Shown: positions 1 to 10,125, counted from the first letter of the stretch. The stretch: DNA of 64,000 nt from Lacibacter sp. H407 (GCF_037892605.1 NZ_JBBKTU010000001.1:930001-994000), one strand, 5' to 3'. Translations and numbers: made by a program. The notes: generated by a model from the letters alone, not told the origin.

Positions 1-71
1 TTGCCATCCATAATGATGGCAATATGCTGCGGCAGGCGACCCATATCCAATTGTTCACGCAAGGAACTCAT
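1..71 (-). CDS. uppS: Isoprenyl transferase (undecaprenyl diphosphate synthase type), 5' end only
   Basis: The reverse strand reads ATG at 71 and then MSSLREQLDMGRLPQHIAII followed by MDGN, running off the left edge. The stretch LPQHIAIIMDGN is the hallmark N-terminal motif of cis-prenyltransferases, whose Asp in MDGN binds Mg-diphosphate. The family makes the C55 lipid carrier for peptidoglycan and O-antigen synthesis from farnesyl diphosphate and isopentenyl diphosphate in the cytoplasm. Only 23 codons are visible. An open frame on the opposite strand across the same bases is a shadow. Family assignment is secure from the motif; the rest of the gene cannot be judged. Confidence 0.85.
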   Translation of the reverse strand, partial: MSSLREQLDMGRLPQHIAIIMDG

Positions 72-145
72 AGCCTTGAAAATTAAGGGCACGAAGGTAA
101 TGAAAATAAGGGCTGTGGCTGATTTTGATTCGGGGAATTCAAAGA

Positions 146-176
146 AAAAGCCGACTCAATGGTTGAGTCGGCTTTT
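146..176. terminator. Intrinsic terminator after the SusE/F operon
   Basis: A perfect 14-bp stem (146-159 with 163-176) and a 3-nt loop, flanked by A and T runs that form part of the stem. It lies just past the stop of the last gene of the minus-strand glucan operon (197). It could act in both directions, but no plus-strand gene ends here. Confidence 0.8.
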
Positions 177-196
177 GAATGATATAGAAACAACAG

Positions 197-1333
197 TTAT
201 AATTTAACAACCGTGTACTTCCCTGTAATAAAATTCACAGTGATTTTGTACGATCCGGCAGCAGCAGGTGTTGGAACCGCATCGGGGTCTCCGCCACCTC
301 CATAGTTTCCGCCAAGATTACCTCCGGTTGCTGATGAACCACCAAATTGTGGCTGCCAGTTACCCGGGCTGGAAAGGAATTTATAATATTTTCCTGGTGC
401 AAGATCAATTGTAAGTTCAAACAAACCACTCGATAAATGTGTAAAGCGCTGTGCTGTATTTGAAGTAGGATCATTGGTCCAGCTGGTAGTAGTAGCATCG
501 CCGGTGATCCAAAGCTGTGTTGGCACAGCATTGTCAACCTTGGTTACCGTATACGTTCCCTTTTGGAAATCCATGATCATTTTGTGAGCACCGGCACCAG
601 GTGAGCTCCATCCCGGATCGGCATTCCGCTTTTCAAATGTGCCTGCAAACGCATCCCCACTGAAATAACGGAACTGGGTATCCCAATTACCCCAGGTCTC
701 CCATATTTTATAGCTGCCGCTGGCTGAGTAATTAAAGATAGCTCCCCAGGTTGTTTCATCAAGTCGTGTAAATGCACGAACCGGGTTGTTTGCATTTGCA
801 TCACTCCAGCCATGCTCAGTACCATCACCAACAATAAACAAACGTAGTGTGGTTGGTAATGCCACTTTCGGTGGAATTTTATAAGGTGTAGCTCTGATCT
901 TTAGAATATTCGAATATTTCACTTCGTTATTATTGCCATAAGAGGAAGTTACACGCACATCCAGATCGTATGCTTTATTAAATTCAAAGCCCCAGCCAAG
1001 CATGGCGGCATTCAATTCTTTTGCAACAATTGAATCGGTAAGTTTTCCGATTACTGTTCTTTTGTATGCTCTTGTAAAATTCTTTGTAGTAGAGTCGATC
1101 TCAATTACAAACTTGTACAACTTTGGGTCTTGTGCATATTTTGGATCGGTCCAGTTAAGTATTAAGGAATACTTATTTGAATCAGCAGGTATGGGTGCTA
1201 CAGTTGTGGATGCAGCTGACAAAGTGGTAGCAACCCCCTCGCCGTAGAATGGAAGCTTGTCGGCCTTTTCACATGCTGCAAAAACTGTGGCCAACAACAG
1301 CAAACTGAAAATTGATTGATTGAATAATTTCAT
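197..1333 (-). CDS. SusE/SusF-like glucan-binding outer-membrane lipoprotein, two binding modules
   Basis: 378 residues. The N-terminus is a lipoprotein signal ending FAAC (Cys21), so the protein is expected to be anchored in the outer membrane and surface exposed. Residues about 25-150 resemble the SusE N-terminal Ig-like domain. Two repeated modules follow (about 162-266 and 272-378), each with a W/I-x-GD start, a GNW-x-xQF core and a G-x-YTV-x-K end, the pattern of starch-binding SusE/F carbohydrate-binding modules. The linker 335-350 is rich in Gly. It is the last gene of susC-susD-susE-susE and starts 11 bp after the shorter paralogue. Its likely role is to hold maltooligosaccharide or starch at the surface for the SusCD transporter. 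Substrate is inferred from the family and the GH13 neighbour. Confidence 0.85.
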   Translation of the reverse strand: MKLFNQSIFSLLLLATVFAACEKADKLPFYGEGVATTLSAASTTVAPIPADSNKYSLILNWTDPKYAQDPKLYKFVIEIDSTTKNFTRAYKRTVIGKLTDSIVAKELNAAMLGWGFEFNKAYDLDVRVTSSYGNNNEVKYSNILKIRATPYKIPPKVALPTTLRLFIVGDGTEHGWSDANANNPVRAFTRLDETTWGAIFNYSASGSYKIWETWGNWDTQFRYFSGDAFAGTFEKRNADPGWSSPGAGAHKMIMDFQKGTYTVTKVDNAVPTQLWITGDATTTSWTNDPTSNTAQRFTHLSSGLFELTIDLAPGKYYKFLSSPGNWQPQFGGSSATGGNLGGNYGGGGDPDAVPTPAAAGSYKITVNFITGKYTVVKL

Positions 1334-1344
1334 TTGATTACGTT

Positions 1345-2187
1345 TTACTGTTTAACAACATTGAAAAGACCTAGCTGAAAGTCTACCGTTATTTTATACG
1401 TGCCTGCAGTTGGCGGGCCGGGGAATCCGGGATCAGCATCCCGTTGTTCAAACTCACCGCCTTGCCATGAACCACCTGTAAGCATATGATATTGTGAACC
1501 CCAATCGCCTTGGGTTTGTATCAATTTGTAGTTACCACCGCCGGGCATACTCACGGTAAGCTCATATAGTGTCCTTGAAATTCTTGTAAATTTTTGACTT
1601 ACATCAAACGGTCCGGGCAATGGATTTTGCCAGGAAGAAGTAAAGGCATCACCTGTAGCCCACAAATTATTTGCTGCGGGAACAGCAACCTTTGGAGGCG
1701 GAGGGAAAGGGCTTGCCGTAAACGTGATAACATTTGATTGAAGAGGAACAGCATCAGTGCCAATTCCGAGGCTGGAGGTAATTCTTGCCTGGAAGGTATA
1801 CGATTTGCGTGGATCGAGGGGGATGCGTAAACTGTTTCCAAAAATGCCGTTCAATTCACCAACGGTGAAAGTCTTCGACAACTCTTTGGAATAAACAGTT
1901 ACATATTTGTTTCCACTCCCGAAGTTTGCACCCAATGTATCGATCTCTAACGTGTACTTCACATCCTGTGAACTGATACCGGTTGAAAAGCTATAGGCAG
2001 GGTTTGTCCAGTTAAGACGGATCGCCACATTGGCTTCTTCCCCTGCTTCTAACCGAACAACACTTGTACTGCCTGTAAGAGCAGGAGCTGTTCCATTCTG
2101 GTAGGAGATTTTATTTTCCACTTTCTCACAGGCAAACAACGAGAGCACTGCCAATAAGAGCGAAAATCTGATTGTGTATGATTTCAT
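1345..2187 (-). CDS. SusE-like glucan-binding lipoprotein, one binding module
   Basis: 280 residues from ATG 2187. An upstream in-frame start at 2220 would overlap susD and place 11 residues before the signal peptide, so 2187 is preferred. The signal ends LFAC (Cys20). An Ig-like SusE N-terminal domain spans about 20-150 and a single C-terminal binding module about 165-280, sharing the GDW-x-x-QY and DADPGF motifs with the two-module paralogue downstream. It lies between susD and the longer paralogue and is probably cotranscribed with both. Family membership is clear from the layout; the bound sugar is inferred as an alpha-glucan. Confidence 0.85.
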   Translation of the reverse strand: MKSYTIRFSLLLAVLSLFACEKVENKISYQNGTAPALTGSTSVVRLEAGEEANVAIRLNWTNPAYSFSTGISSQDVKYTLEIDTLGANFGSGNKYVTVYSKELSKTFTVGELNGIFGNSLRIPLDPRKSYTFQARITSSLGIGTDAVPLQSNVITFTASPFPPPPKVAVPAANNLWATGDAFTSSWQNPLPGPFDVSQKFTRISRTLYELTVSMPGGGNYKLIQTQGDWGSQYHMLTGGSWQGGEFEQRDADPGFPGPPTAGTYKITVDFQLGLFNVVKQ

Positions 2188-2209
2188 ATCGCTTGATTTT
2201 TTTAGTTGA

Positions 2210-3790
2210 TTAATAGCCATCGTTCTGTTTCAGATTTGGATTAGCTGCAATTTCAGAATCCGGAATCGGAAACAGTTTGCGTGTAGCTGCTACTCCCGTT
2301 CCGCCTTTTACACCACCCTTCCATTGCCACAAATAAGTGCCTTCTGTAAACCGATCAAAACGGATCAGATCAGTTCTGCGGAAACCTTCCCAATGCAACT
2401 CTCTTCCACGTTCATCGATAACATAATCCAGAGTATAAAAACCAAGAGGAGCTGCGGTTACCTGTGCCCGTGAGCGTAATGCATTGAGGTAGATCAATGC
2501 CTGTGCTTCGGTACCACCGGTACCTCCACGTTTCACTGCTTCGGCATAGATCAGATACATTTCTGCCAACCGGAATAATGGAAAATCAACATCAGAAAAT
2601 TCCTTCGAAGGATCTTTTCCAAAACCACCCGACCTTGTACGGTTACGGTATTTGATAACTGCTAAGCCGTCTTTGAATTCAGAAATATTATTGATCTCGA
2701 GAGTTTGTGTACCTGTTGTAAACTGTGCACGCTTATCGCCATTGCCGTTAACATCAGGAAACAGATCAGGCAAACTTCTTGTTGCACGGATACCACCCCA
2801 TCCGCCTAAACCCGATACATTACGATCCATATCACCACCTACTGAAGCGTTCACCAAAAAGGTTGTACCACCAAAGTTTCGGGAATTGATCCCATCATAA
2901 TTCAATGTCCAGATAAATTCAGGATTACTTACGTTGTTATCGGCAAGTCCCAACCAGCGGTAATCGCTCAACAAACCATAACCTGCATCGATTACCTTTT
3001 TAGAATAAGTAACGGCATCCGTATTTTTTTCTGTTCCTGTGTAAACCTTTGCATTCAGATACATTCTTGCAAGCAACGCCCAGGCAGCACCTTTGTCGGC
3101 ACGGCCATAATCTCCTGCACGGGCATTGGAAAGATCATTTTCAATGGCCTTTAATTCACTTTCAATAAAAGCAAACAAAGTAGCCCTGTTTGTTTGTGGC
3201 GGATTGAATTTACCGATGGGATCTGCTTCAGTTGTAAAACCGGGATTACCATACAGATCCATTAACACCCAATAAGCAAATGCCCGTACAAATCTTGCTT
3301 CGGCACGCATTTTTTTGATATTGTCAACGGTAACACCTGCAAAGCCTTTACCGGCTACTTTATCAGGAGCACTTTCACGGATAAACTCATTGGTTAACGT
3401 GATGATATAGGTACAACGGTAATACAATCCTTTGGTCATTGGATTGCTGGAGCTCCAGTTCATATTGTGAAAATCCTGGATGCCCGGATCGTTCCACGCA
3501 ACAACCGCTTCATCGGTACTTAGCTCCTGTGCTTTCCAGAACAAACGCAGAAAGTCGGAAGTACCTTCATCGATACCGGCCACGTCGCCAGCACCTGCAC
3601 CACCTACATTCCCTGTAAGCGCTACACTGCCGTACACTTTTGCCAATACCTGTAAATAACCATTCTCTGTTGTATATACATTCGCCGAAGGCAATGTATT
3701 TGGTGGTTGACGGTCGAGTTGTTTATGACAGCTTGTTAAAAGCGCCACACCCGTCAGCAGTAAACTTATATAAACTGAAATACGTTTCAT
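2210..3790 (-). CDS. susD: SusD/RagB-family outer-membrane nutrient-binding lipoprotein
   Basis: 526 residues. The lipoprotein signal ends LLTSC (Cys21). Typical SusD features follow: an N-terminal TPR-like helical region, the motif around residues 85-120 with ELSTDEAVV, and a C-terminal segment with ERGRELHWEGFRRTDLIRF, which is diagnostic for the family. SusD caps the SusC barrel and delivers glycans to it. It starts 20 bp after susC and is followed by two SusE-like genes, so one operon is likely. The family call is certain; the alpha-glucan substrate is inferred from the GH13 gene and the SusE partners. Confidence 0.93.
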   Translation of the reverse strand: MKRISVYISLLLTGVALLTSCHKQLDRQPPNTLPSANVYTTENGYLQVLAKVYGSVALTGNVGGAGAGDVAGIDEGTSDFLRLFWKAQELSTDEAVVAWNDPGIQDFHNMNWSSSNPMTKGLYYRCTYIITLTNEFIRESAPDKVAGKGFAGVTVDNIKKMRAEARFVRAFAYWVLMDLYGNPGFTTEADPIGKFNPPQTNRATLFAFIESELKAIENDLSNARAGDYGRADKGAAWALLARMYLNAKVYTGTEKNTDAVTYSKKVIDAGYGLLSDYRWLGLADNNVSNPEFIWTLNYDGINSRNFGGTTFLVNASVGGDMDRNVSGLGGWGGIRATRSLPDLFPDVNGNGDKRAQFTTGTQTLEINNISEFKDGLAVIKYRNRTRSGGFGKDPSKEFSDVDFPLFRLAEMYLIYAEAVKRGGTGGTEAQALIYLNALRSRAQVTAAPLGFYTLDYVIDERGRELHWEGFRRTDLIRFDRFTEGTYLWQWKGGVKGGTGVAATRKLFPIPDSEIAANPNLKQNDGY

Positions 3791-3809
3791 ATTTGCAGAT
3801 ATTTATTTT

Positions 3810-6782
3810 TTAGAAATCAAAATTGAACCCGAGTACATAGGTACGTGGGCGTGGATAAATTGTGTTGTCAATACCGCCGGCAATTTCTGCATCAACACCA
3901 CTGTATTTACTAATTACAAATACATTCTGAATATTGGCACTAATGCGAAGTCGAACATTCTTGGCTATTTCTCCTACGTCATACCCAAAGTTGATATTAT
4001 CCATACGCAGGAAAGAGGCGTTTTGAACATAATAATCAGAGAAATACTGATTGTTTATAAAACCGGTTCTCAGATAATCTTTTGATCCGTTTGCCAGAAA
4101 CCCTAATGGGTTAATAACCTGACGAAGAACACCCATATTAGCATTAACATTGCTGTAAGCATAATTGCCAATACTTCCACGCATTACGAAACCGGCGGTA
4201 AAACGATCAATCGATATGTTGGAGCTTAGACCAAGAAAATATCTTGCTTCAGGAGACTGGTAGATATAGAGATCTTTTTCGTTGATAATACCATCACGAT
4301 TGAGATCTTCATACAAACCTTCAATTGGTTTATCGTTACTGTCATAGATCTGCTTGTACACATAGAATGAAGCAGGGCGCTGACCAACAATATGACGTTG
4401 GATGGTGTTACCCGTACCACCACTGATTCCGCCAACAGCAATACCTGTGAAATTAGGATCTTCATTTACAAGCAGCTTAGTGATTTCAGGTACAACATAT
4501 GTAAAGTTGGCACTGATTTCCCACTCAACTTTTTTGTTACGCACAGGAATTGCATTTAAGGTTAGTTCGTAACCTTTGCTTTCGATATTTCCTACGTTGG
4601 TGAATAACTGGTTTGTAAAGTTTGAACCCGCAGGAATAGGTACTGTACTCAACAAATCGTTTGTCTTACGAATAAACCCTTCAACTGTACCGCTTATTCG
4701 GTTATCTATAAAGCCAAAGTCAATTGCTGCATTGATATTTGTTGTTGTTTCCCAACGAAGATCAGCATCGTAAGCACCCGGACGCAACATGTTGATGAAG
4801 TTATTACCCAATTGATATTGAGCCTGGTCATTGCTAATACCATACACAGGAATATATCCATAAAATGGAATACCATCTTGCTGACCGGTAACTCCATAAC
4901 CTGCACGAAGTTTAAGATTCGTTACAACTTTCGAATTCTTCAAGAAATTCTCTTCGTTGATCTGCCATGCAACAGCTGCTGATGGGAAAAAACCCCAGCG
5001 GCTTTCTTTACTGAATTTAGAGGTTCCATCTGTACGCCCATTTAAGGTAACGGTATATTTGTCTGCCAATGTATACACTAAGCGTCCATAGTAAGAGATC
5101 ATGGTATAACCGGGAGCTTGTGAAAGAAATTCCGGCTCTGAACCCGGCACTACATCACCATTAAATCTTCTGTCTGGATGATTAAAGCTGTAAAATTCAA
5201 AATCCTGATAACCCGTACCGGCTGTAAAATCGATACGGCTGTTAATGTTGTCGCCAAATGATCGTACATAATTTAAATAAAAGTCCATCAGTTTATTTGT
5301 GCGCTGCTGGAAGTAAGGACTGAAATTACCCTGACGACGATAAGAGCTGGCTGCACTGTCTGACGTAGTGTTCAACCCGCTGCCTTGTGATACATCGTAT
5401 CCAAGATTCAAGTTAGCACGCAATCCTTTTACGTATGGAATCTGGTAATCAAATTGAATATTACCAATACTTCTATATACTTCGCTTGTATTTGTGCGAT
5501 CGTTCAACAATCCTACCGGGTTACGATTCGACAATTGTGTAGGCAATCCATCTGGATCGGTCCACTCCCAATAGCCACCATAACGTGCACTTCCTGAGCG
5601 AACCGGTTTAGTAGGATCGAACGTAACTGCGTTGCCAATAGCACCTTCATTTGCGAAAGCATTGGTTGTGCGTGCGCCTTTCAGGTTTAAGTCAACTTTT
5701 AATTTATTATTGAAGAAACTAGGGCTGAGATTAATAGCTCCGGTTAAACGCTGGAAGTTTCCTGTTTTTAAAATACCATCCTGGTTCAAATAGCCACCTG
5801 AAATGCGGAACGGAAACTTACCATCTCCAAATGCACCCGTTGCACTTAAATTAAAATCCTGTGCAAACGCATTTCTGAAAATTTGGTCTTGCCAATCGGT
5901 ACTTTCTTTTCCTAATAACGCAACCTGTGCAGGTGTTCCTTTTGCAGTTACAATAGAACGAATATCATCTCCTGTTAAAACGTCAACCAATTTATTGGGT
6001 GTTTGTACAAACCCTTGTGCACTGAAATTAAAACGTGTTTTTCCTTTCTTACCTTTCTTTGTTGTAATAAGGATTACACCATTCGATGCACGTGAACCAT
6101 AAATAGCAGCTGCTGATGGATCCTTTAAAATGGTGAATGTTTCAATGTCGTTGGGATTGATGAGGTTCAGCGGATTGGTTGCACCTGAGATGCCACCATT
6201 ATCAACCGGTACTCCGTCAATTACAATTAATGGATCATTGCTTGCATTTAATGAAGCACCACCACGAATCCTGATGCGGCTACCGCTTCCCGGCGCACCA
6301 CTGTTTGGAGTGATCTGTACACCCGCTACTTTACCGGCAATCAATTGCTCCGGTGTTTGAAGAGCACCTTTCACAAAGTCTTTCGATGAAACAGTTGCAA
6401 CAGCGCCGGAGAGATCTCTCTTGCGTTGTGTACCATAACCAACTACTACCACTTCGTTTAAGGTTCCCTGTGAGGAGATCATGGTAACAGAAAGATCGGA
6501 TTGTGCACCTACTGCAACTTCGGTTTCAGAAAATCCAACGGAAGAAATAACAAGCACTGCATTGTTATCAGGAACGGCCAGCCTGAAGCTGCCGCTTGCA
6601 TCAGTAGTGGTACCAAGGTTGGTTCCTTTAATAGTAACAGACGCATTCGCTATCGGGCTTCCGTCTTTACTATCTGTCACTTTCCCCGTAACAGTTCTGC
6701 TTTGGGCAAACACATGCATTGCAAAAACCATCAGCAGGAAGCCTAGCGCCCCCGCCCTGGCAAGCATTCGTTTAAGAGTCAT
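3810..6782 (-). CDS. susC: SusC/RagA-family TonB-dependent outer-membrane transporter
   Basis: 990 residues from ATG 6782; a TTG two codons upstream is less likely. The signal peptide ends around residue 26 (HVFAQS). Next come a carboxypeptidase-regulatory-like domain (about 28-105), the TonB-box region with LNEVVVVGYGTQ, a plug domain with the DPSAAAIYGSRASNGVILIT signature, and a 22-strand-type barrel ending in FNFDF with the terminal aromatic expected for outer-membrane insertion. It imports oligosaccharides using TonB energy together with the adjacent SusD. It is the first gene of the operon. A 166-bp AT-rich gap separates it from the GH13 gene on the same strand. Confidence 0.95.
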   Translation of the reverse strand: MTLKRMLARAGALGFLLMVFAMHVFAQSRTVTGKVTDSKDGSPIANASVTIKGTNLGTTTDASGSFRLAVPDNNAVLVISSVGFSETEVAVGAQSDLSVTMISSQGTLNEVVVVGYGTQRKRDLSGAVATVSSKDFVKGALQTPEQLIAGKVAGVQITPNSGAPGSGSRIRIRGGASLNASNDPLIVIDGVPVDNGGISGATNPLNLINPNDIETFTILKDPSAAAIYGSRASNGVILITTKKGKKGKTRFNFSAQGFVQTPNKLVDVLTGDDIRSIVTAKGTPAQVALLGKESTDWQDQIFRNAFAQDFNLSATGAFGDGKFPFRISGGYLNQDGILKTGNFQRLTGAINLSPSFFNNKLKVDLNLKGARTTNAFANEGAIGNAVTFDPTKPVRSGSARYGGYWEWTDPDGLPTQLSNRNPVGLLNDRTNTSEVYRSIGNIQFDYQIPYVKGLRANLNLGYDVSQGSGLNTTSDSAASSYRRQGNFSPYFQQRTNKLMDFYLNYVRSFGDNINSRIDFTAGTGYQDFEFYSFNHPDRRFNGDVVPGSEPEFLSQAPGYTMISYYGRLVYTLADKYTVTLNGRTDGTSKFSKESRWGFFPSAAVAWQINEENFLKNSKVVTNLKLRAGYGVTGQQDGIPFYGYIPVYGISNDQAQYQLGNNFINMLRPGAYDADLRWETTTNINAAIDFGFIDNRISGTVEGFIRKTNDLLSTVPIPAGSNFTNQLFTNVGNIESKGYELTLNAIPVRNKKVEWEISANFTYVVPEITKLLVNEDPNFTGIAVGGISGGTGNTIQRHIVGQRPASFYVYKQIYDSNDKPIEGLYEDLNRDGIINEKDLYIYQSPEARYFLGLSSNISIDRFTAGFVMRGSIGNYAYSNVNANMGVLRQVINPLGFLANGSKDYLRTGFINNQYFSDYYVQNASFLRMDNINFGYDVGEIAKNVRLRISANIQNVFVISKYSGVDAEIAGGIDNTIYPRPRTYVLGFNFDF

Positions 6783-6948
6783 AATCAATAGTGGGTTTTA
6801 AAATTTACAATTTATATCCAGTCGCATGGAATTATTTTGTTTGTCAAATAATCATTTCTGTTAATGCAGATACGTTCAACAAAAAAATAAAAACACGTTC
6901 ATCGATTCAAAAAAAACAAGGCAGCATAAGAAGACAGTATCCGTGTGC

Positions 6949-9861
6949 TTACTGCTGCACCATCACCTTTTCATAGCGTACAAGATTATCAACCCGCACC
7001 TGCAACACATATTGGCCTGCTGTTAAAGGCATGCCTGCAAAACTGTTGCGATCCAGTTCAAACAACTGGTAACCTTTTAATTGGAAACCCATATTCTTTG
7101 AAGCCAATACCTGCCCCTGCATATTCATCAACTGCACACTCACTTTACCACTTTTGGGTAACTCATATTTTACAATGGCCGATTGCTGGATCGGGTTTGG
7201 ATAAATGCTTAATCGAAAATCTGCATTTGTAGCAATCATATCCCTGATATTCGTCACTACTCCACCTGATACATTCTGATTGAGAAACACTTTGTATTGA
7301 CCGGGTGCCAACACAATTGCCTGCTGATTGCCCGATACAGAAATAGTTCCTCCATTTGTATAATCGTAAAATGTACCGTTTGCAGGAAATGTAACAACCG
7401 GTGTTTGTTGCACCACATCAAAGTTTGCAACCACTACATATTTTAAATCGGCATGATCAACAACAATAGTTTTCACCAAACTTGAACCGAGATTTGTACC
7501 CAACGCAAGATTCGGTGTGCGGAATGTATTCTTGTATAAATTGCGCAGCTTGGCCATTGCTGCATAGGTTTCATACAAACGTTTCCGGCGTGTTTGTTGA
7601 AAATAATCCCAGCGAACAGGTTTATTGGCTGTTCTGCAATCGTTATTAATTGACCCGTCGGGGCACCGGTTGATTGAAAAATCGTATCCCAACTCACCAA
7701 ATTGCCAGATCATTTTCGGACCGGGGATTCCCAGAAGTACTGCAGCCGCCGCTTCATTACGATACAAACCCACAGTTGTATCTTTTACGTTATGTGCGGC
7801 ATTTGATGAATTACCGTAGTTTATATTATCATACATCAGCCTTTCTTCATCATGACTCTCGGCATAGGTAATCAAATGCGGCTTATCATTTAAAAAGGCA
7901 TCATTCCAAAAGTTCCTGTTTTTCCAGAATCCACGATTGAGGTCGGAACCAGATGAGAAACCTTTTGTGTTTTGTGCAAAACCGGAATGCATAATCCCCC
8001 ATAACATCAATCCACGCTTTGCAAGTTCTGCTTCTTCATCATCATTCCCCAAGTGCTCCAATATACAATACGATCCCGCCGATGCGGTTTGCATCGCATT
8101 ATAGTAATTCTGCCAGATATCAACACGGCCTTGATTGTAATTATTCCACGCACCAACATCGTTGGTAAAATTGGTTGTAAACCCTTTACTCAAATCCCAA
8201 CGGAAACCATCAATACGGTACTCAGTTAACCAATGTTGAATAAAGCGTTCTGTCAGCAACTTCGTTGGTGCAACGTTGTGGTTGAAATCGTGAAACACAT
8301 TGAACGGATGTTGTGCTGTCTCATAGAAATAGGGATTGTTGGCTGCTGTTCGATTGAGCGTTGGATTCCACCACATGGCTGCCATGGCTGATTGGCCCGT
8401 TGCGTGATTGAGAACAGCATCCTGTATCACTGCGATACCAAGACTATGAGCCTGATCAATAAAAGCTTTCAATGCATTCTTTGTACCATAATATTTATCC
8501 GGTGCAAAGAAGTACATCGGGTTGTAACCCCAGCTTTCATTGCCATCAAATTCATTGATGGGCATCAGGCCAATGGCGTTGAAACCAAGATTTTTAATAT
8601 AGTTGAGTGTATCTTTTAATGCTTGCCAGTTTCGGGCAGAGGTATAGTCACGCACCAGTAATTCGTAGATCATCAGATCACGCTTATCGGGACGAACATA
8701 GCTGTTACTTGTCCAGTTGTATGCAGCTTCACCGGGAGTAAGTACACCAACAATACCGCCCGTTGTTTTTCCTGTTGGATAAGCAGGCAGGTTGGGATAA
8801 GTGGATGCTGAAATAAACTGATCGTTGTTGGGATCAAGCACCAGTTCACTATATGGATCTGCTACACGAATGGTATCATCCACTTTGTATTGATATCTGT
8901 ATTGTTGACCCGGTGTTAAATTGGTTACTTCGGTCCAGAAATAGTCACCATCTTTTGTCATTAAACCGGAACAGGTCTCTGTCCAGTTATTAAAATCACC
9001 AACAAGGGAAACTTTATTTTTCTGTGGTGCGTATAAGATCAATACAGCTTTTGTATTCCCATTTTCATAGGTAATTCCATCTTTCCGTCCTGCCGGTCTT
9101 GCTCCGGTTGGATAGGTGGCCGGTGCTACAAAGAAATTGATCGTATCACGCTTGATGGTACCATTATCGTTTGCTTCAGCAGTAATTTGCTGATCGCAGT
9201 TGGCTGTTACATTGGCTGTGCCGCTAACTGTTTGTGCGGCTGCTGCTGTACCGATCTGGTTGCCGTTAAATCGTATGGTGAGATTTGCATTTTTTGAACT
9301 CACGGCTGTAACCGGCACATTAAACGGTAATGCAGCTGTAGCAACAGGTTCCGGTATAGGATTGTACGTTGGCTGCATGGCCGGTGAAGTAAACTTCAGT
9401 GCAAATTCATTGGCGGGATACACTTGAATATACATATCACTACCGTCTGAATTCGCTTGCTTCAGTTGTCCGTTTCCGCTGCGGAAAAGAATAGAAACTC
9501 GTAAAATCGTTTCGCCTGCAGGAACGCCATAAAAAGCACGAATATTTGCAATCGTAAATTGCCACTTATTGCCGCCGATCGATGTGGCCTGCAATGCCAC
9601 GTTGGGCTGATTAAAGTTCTGATTGAATTTAACGTAACGCCAGTTAGTTGGGCCGGTGCTGAGATTTGTAATAACACCTGTGTGAACGTACACATCAGAT
9701 GCAGTGTGGTTGAGTAATCCTTTGTTGCCTTTATTTGCATCCACTGTTACAACAACGGTACTGGCATCGGTTGGAAAAGCAATATCGGTAGATAACAGCT
9801 GTGCATGGCCAGCAACAGCTGCAAAGCAAATCAGATAGAACGCAAGCAAAGTTTTTCTCAT
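6949..9861 (-). CDS. T9SS-secreted GH13 alpha-amylase-family enzyme with CBM48-like domain
   Basis: 970 residues. Signal peptide 1-21 (AGHAQ). An N-terminal region of about 25-250 probably holds beta-sandwich domains. A CBM48-like module follows at about 265-335 (VSLVGDFNNW), then a GH13 barrel from about 395. Catalytic residues can be placed: nucleophile Asp556 in GFRWDLSKG, acid/base Glu602 in ILEHL, and the transition-state Asp671 in AESHDEE. The last 90 residues start with YPNP and end YEKVMVQQ, a type A T9SS sorting domain, so the enzyme should be exported and surface attached or released. It probably cuts starch or glycogen to oligomers for SusCD. A separate promoter upstream (10019-10047) suggests transcription partly independent of the regulator. 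Confidence 0.93.
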   Translation of the reverse strand: MRKTLLAFYLICFAAVAGHAQLLSTDIAFPTDASTVVVTVDANKGNKGLLNHTASDVYVHTGVITNLSTGPTNWRYVKFNQNFNQPNVALQATSIGGNKWQFTIANIRAFYGVPAGETILRVSILFRSGNGQLKQANSDGSDMYIQVYPANEFALKFTSPAMQPTYNPIPEPVATAALPFNVPVTAVSSKNANLTIRFNGNQIGTAAAAQTVSGTANVTANCDQQITAEANDNGTIKRDTINFFVAPATYPTGARPAGRKDGITYENGNTKAVLILYAPQKNKVSLVGDFNNWTETCSGLMTKDGDYFWTEVTNLTPGQQYRYQYKVDDTIRVADPYSELVLDPNNDQFISASTYPNLPAYPTGKTTGGIVGVLTPGEAAYNWTSNSYVRPDKRDLMIYELLVRDYTSARNWQALKDTLNYIKNLGFNAIGLMPINEFDGNESWGYNPMYFFAPDKYYGTKNALKAFIDQAHSLGIAVIQDAVLNHATGQSAMAAMWWNPTLNRTAANNPYFYETAQHPFNVFHDFNHNVAPTKLLTERFIQHWLTEYRIDGFRWDLSKGFTTNFTNDVGAWNNYNQGRVDIWQNYYNAMQTASAGSYCILEHLGNDDEEAELAKRGLMLWGIMHSGFAQNTKGFSSGSDLNRGFWKNRNFWNDAFLNDKPHLITYAESHDEERLMYDNINYGNSSNAAHNVKDTTVGLYRNEAAAAVLLGIPGPKMIWQFGELGYDFSINRCPDGSINNDCRTANKPVRWDYFQQTRRKRLYETYAAMAKLRNLYKNTFRTPNLALGTNLGSSLVKTIVVDHADLKYVVVANFDVVQQTPVVTFPANGTFYDYTNGGTISVSGNQQAIVLAPGQYKVFLNQNVSGGVVTNIRDMIATNADFRLSIYPNPIQQSAIVKYELPKSGKVSVQLMNMQGQVLASKNMGFQLKGYQLFELDRNSFAGMPLTAGQYVLQVRVDNLVRYEKVMVQQ

Positions 9862-10018
9862 AACGCAATCCGTTTACATCAAACCAAATAAAACAATGAT
9901 CAATGAAATTTGTTGGATTATCGTTGTGATTGCAATTTGTAAGAAAGATGTTCGGTCTTTTATATAACAGCTGGTCGCAAAATCATTACCCTCTTCATTT
10001 TCCGCAATCAGAACAGCA

Positions 10019-10047
10019 CAAAATTAACCTATGTTCGAGGGTACAAA
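10019..10047 (-). promoter_or_regulatory. Candidate promoter for the GH13 gene
   Basis: On the minus strand a perfect -7 box TAATTTTG (10019-10026) follows a TTTG (10044-10047) by 17 nt, slightly shorter than the 19-21 nt usual for Bacteroidota promoters. It would give a 5' untranslated region of about 150 nt. The position also lies between the divergent AraC gene and its target. Confidence 0.45.
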
Positions 10048-10125
10048 TTGAACTAAAATTCCAATTTCTGGCACTATATTGCCAACTTCCTGTACATTTA
10101 TGTCACGAAAAAAATTGGTGGTTTT

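Noticed and set aside
1-207. Plus-strand open frame at the left edge
   Set aside because: The bases 1-71 encode the start of an isoprenyl transferase on the minus strand with a diagnostic motif, and the rest covers a terminator.
9862-10125. 12-codon upstream ORF (MKRVMILRPAVI) before the GH13 gene
   Set aside because: It begins about 20 nt after the promoter box, shows no pathway-related codons and is not followed by a terminator, unlike the asd and cysS leaders.
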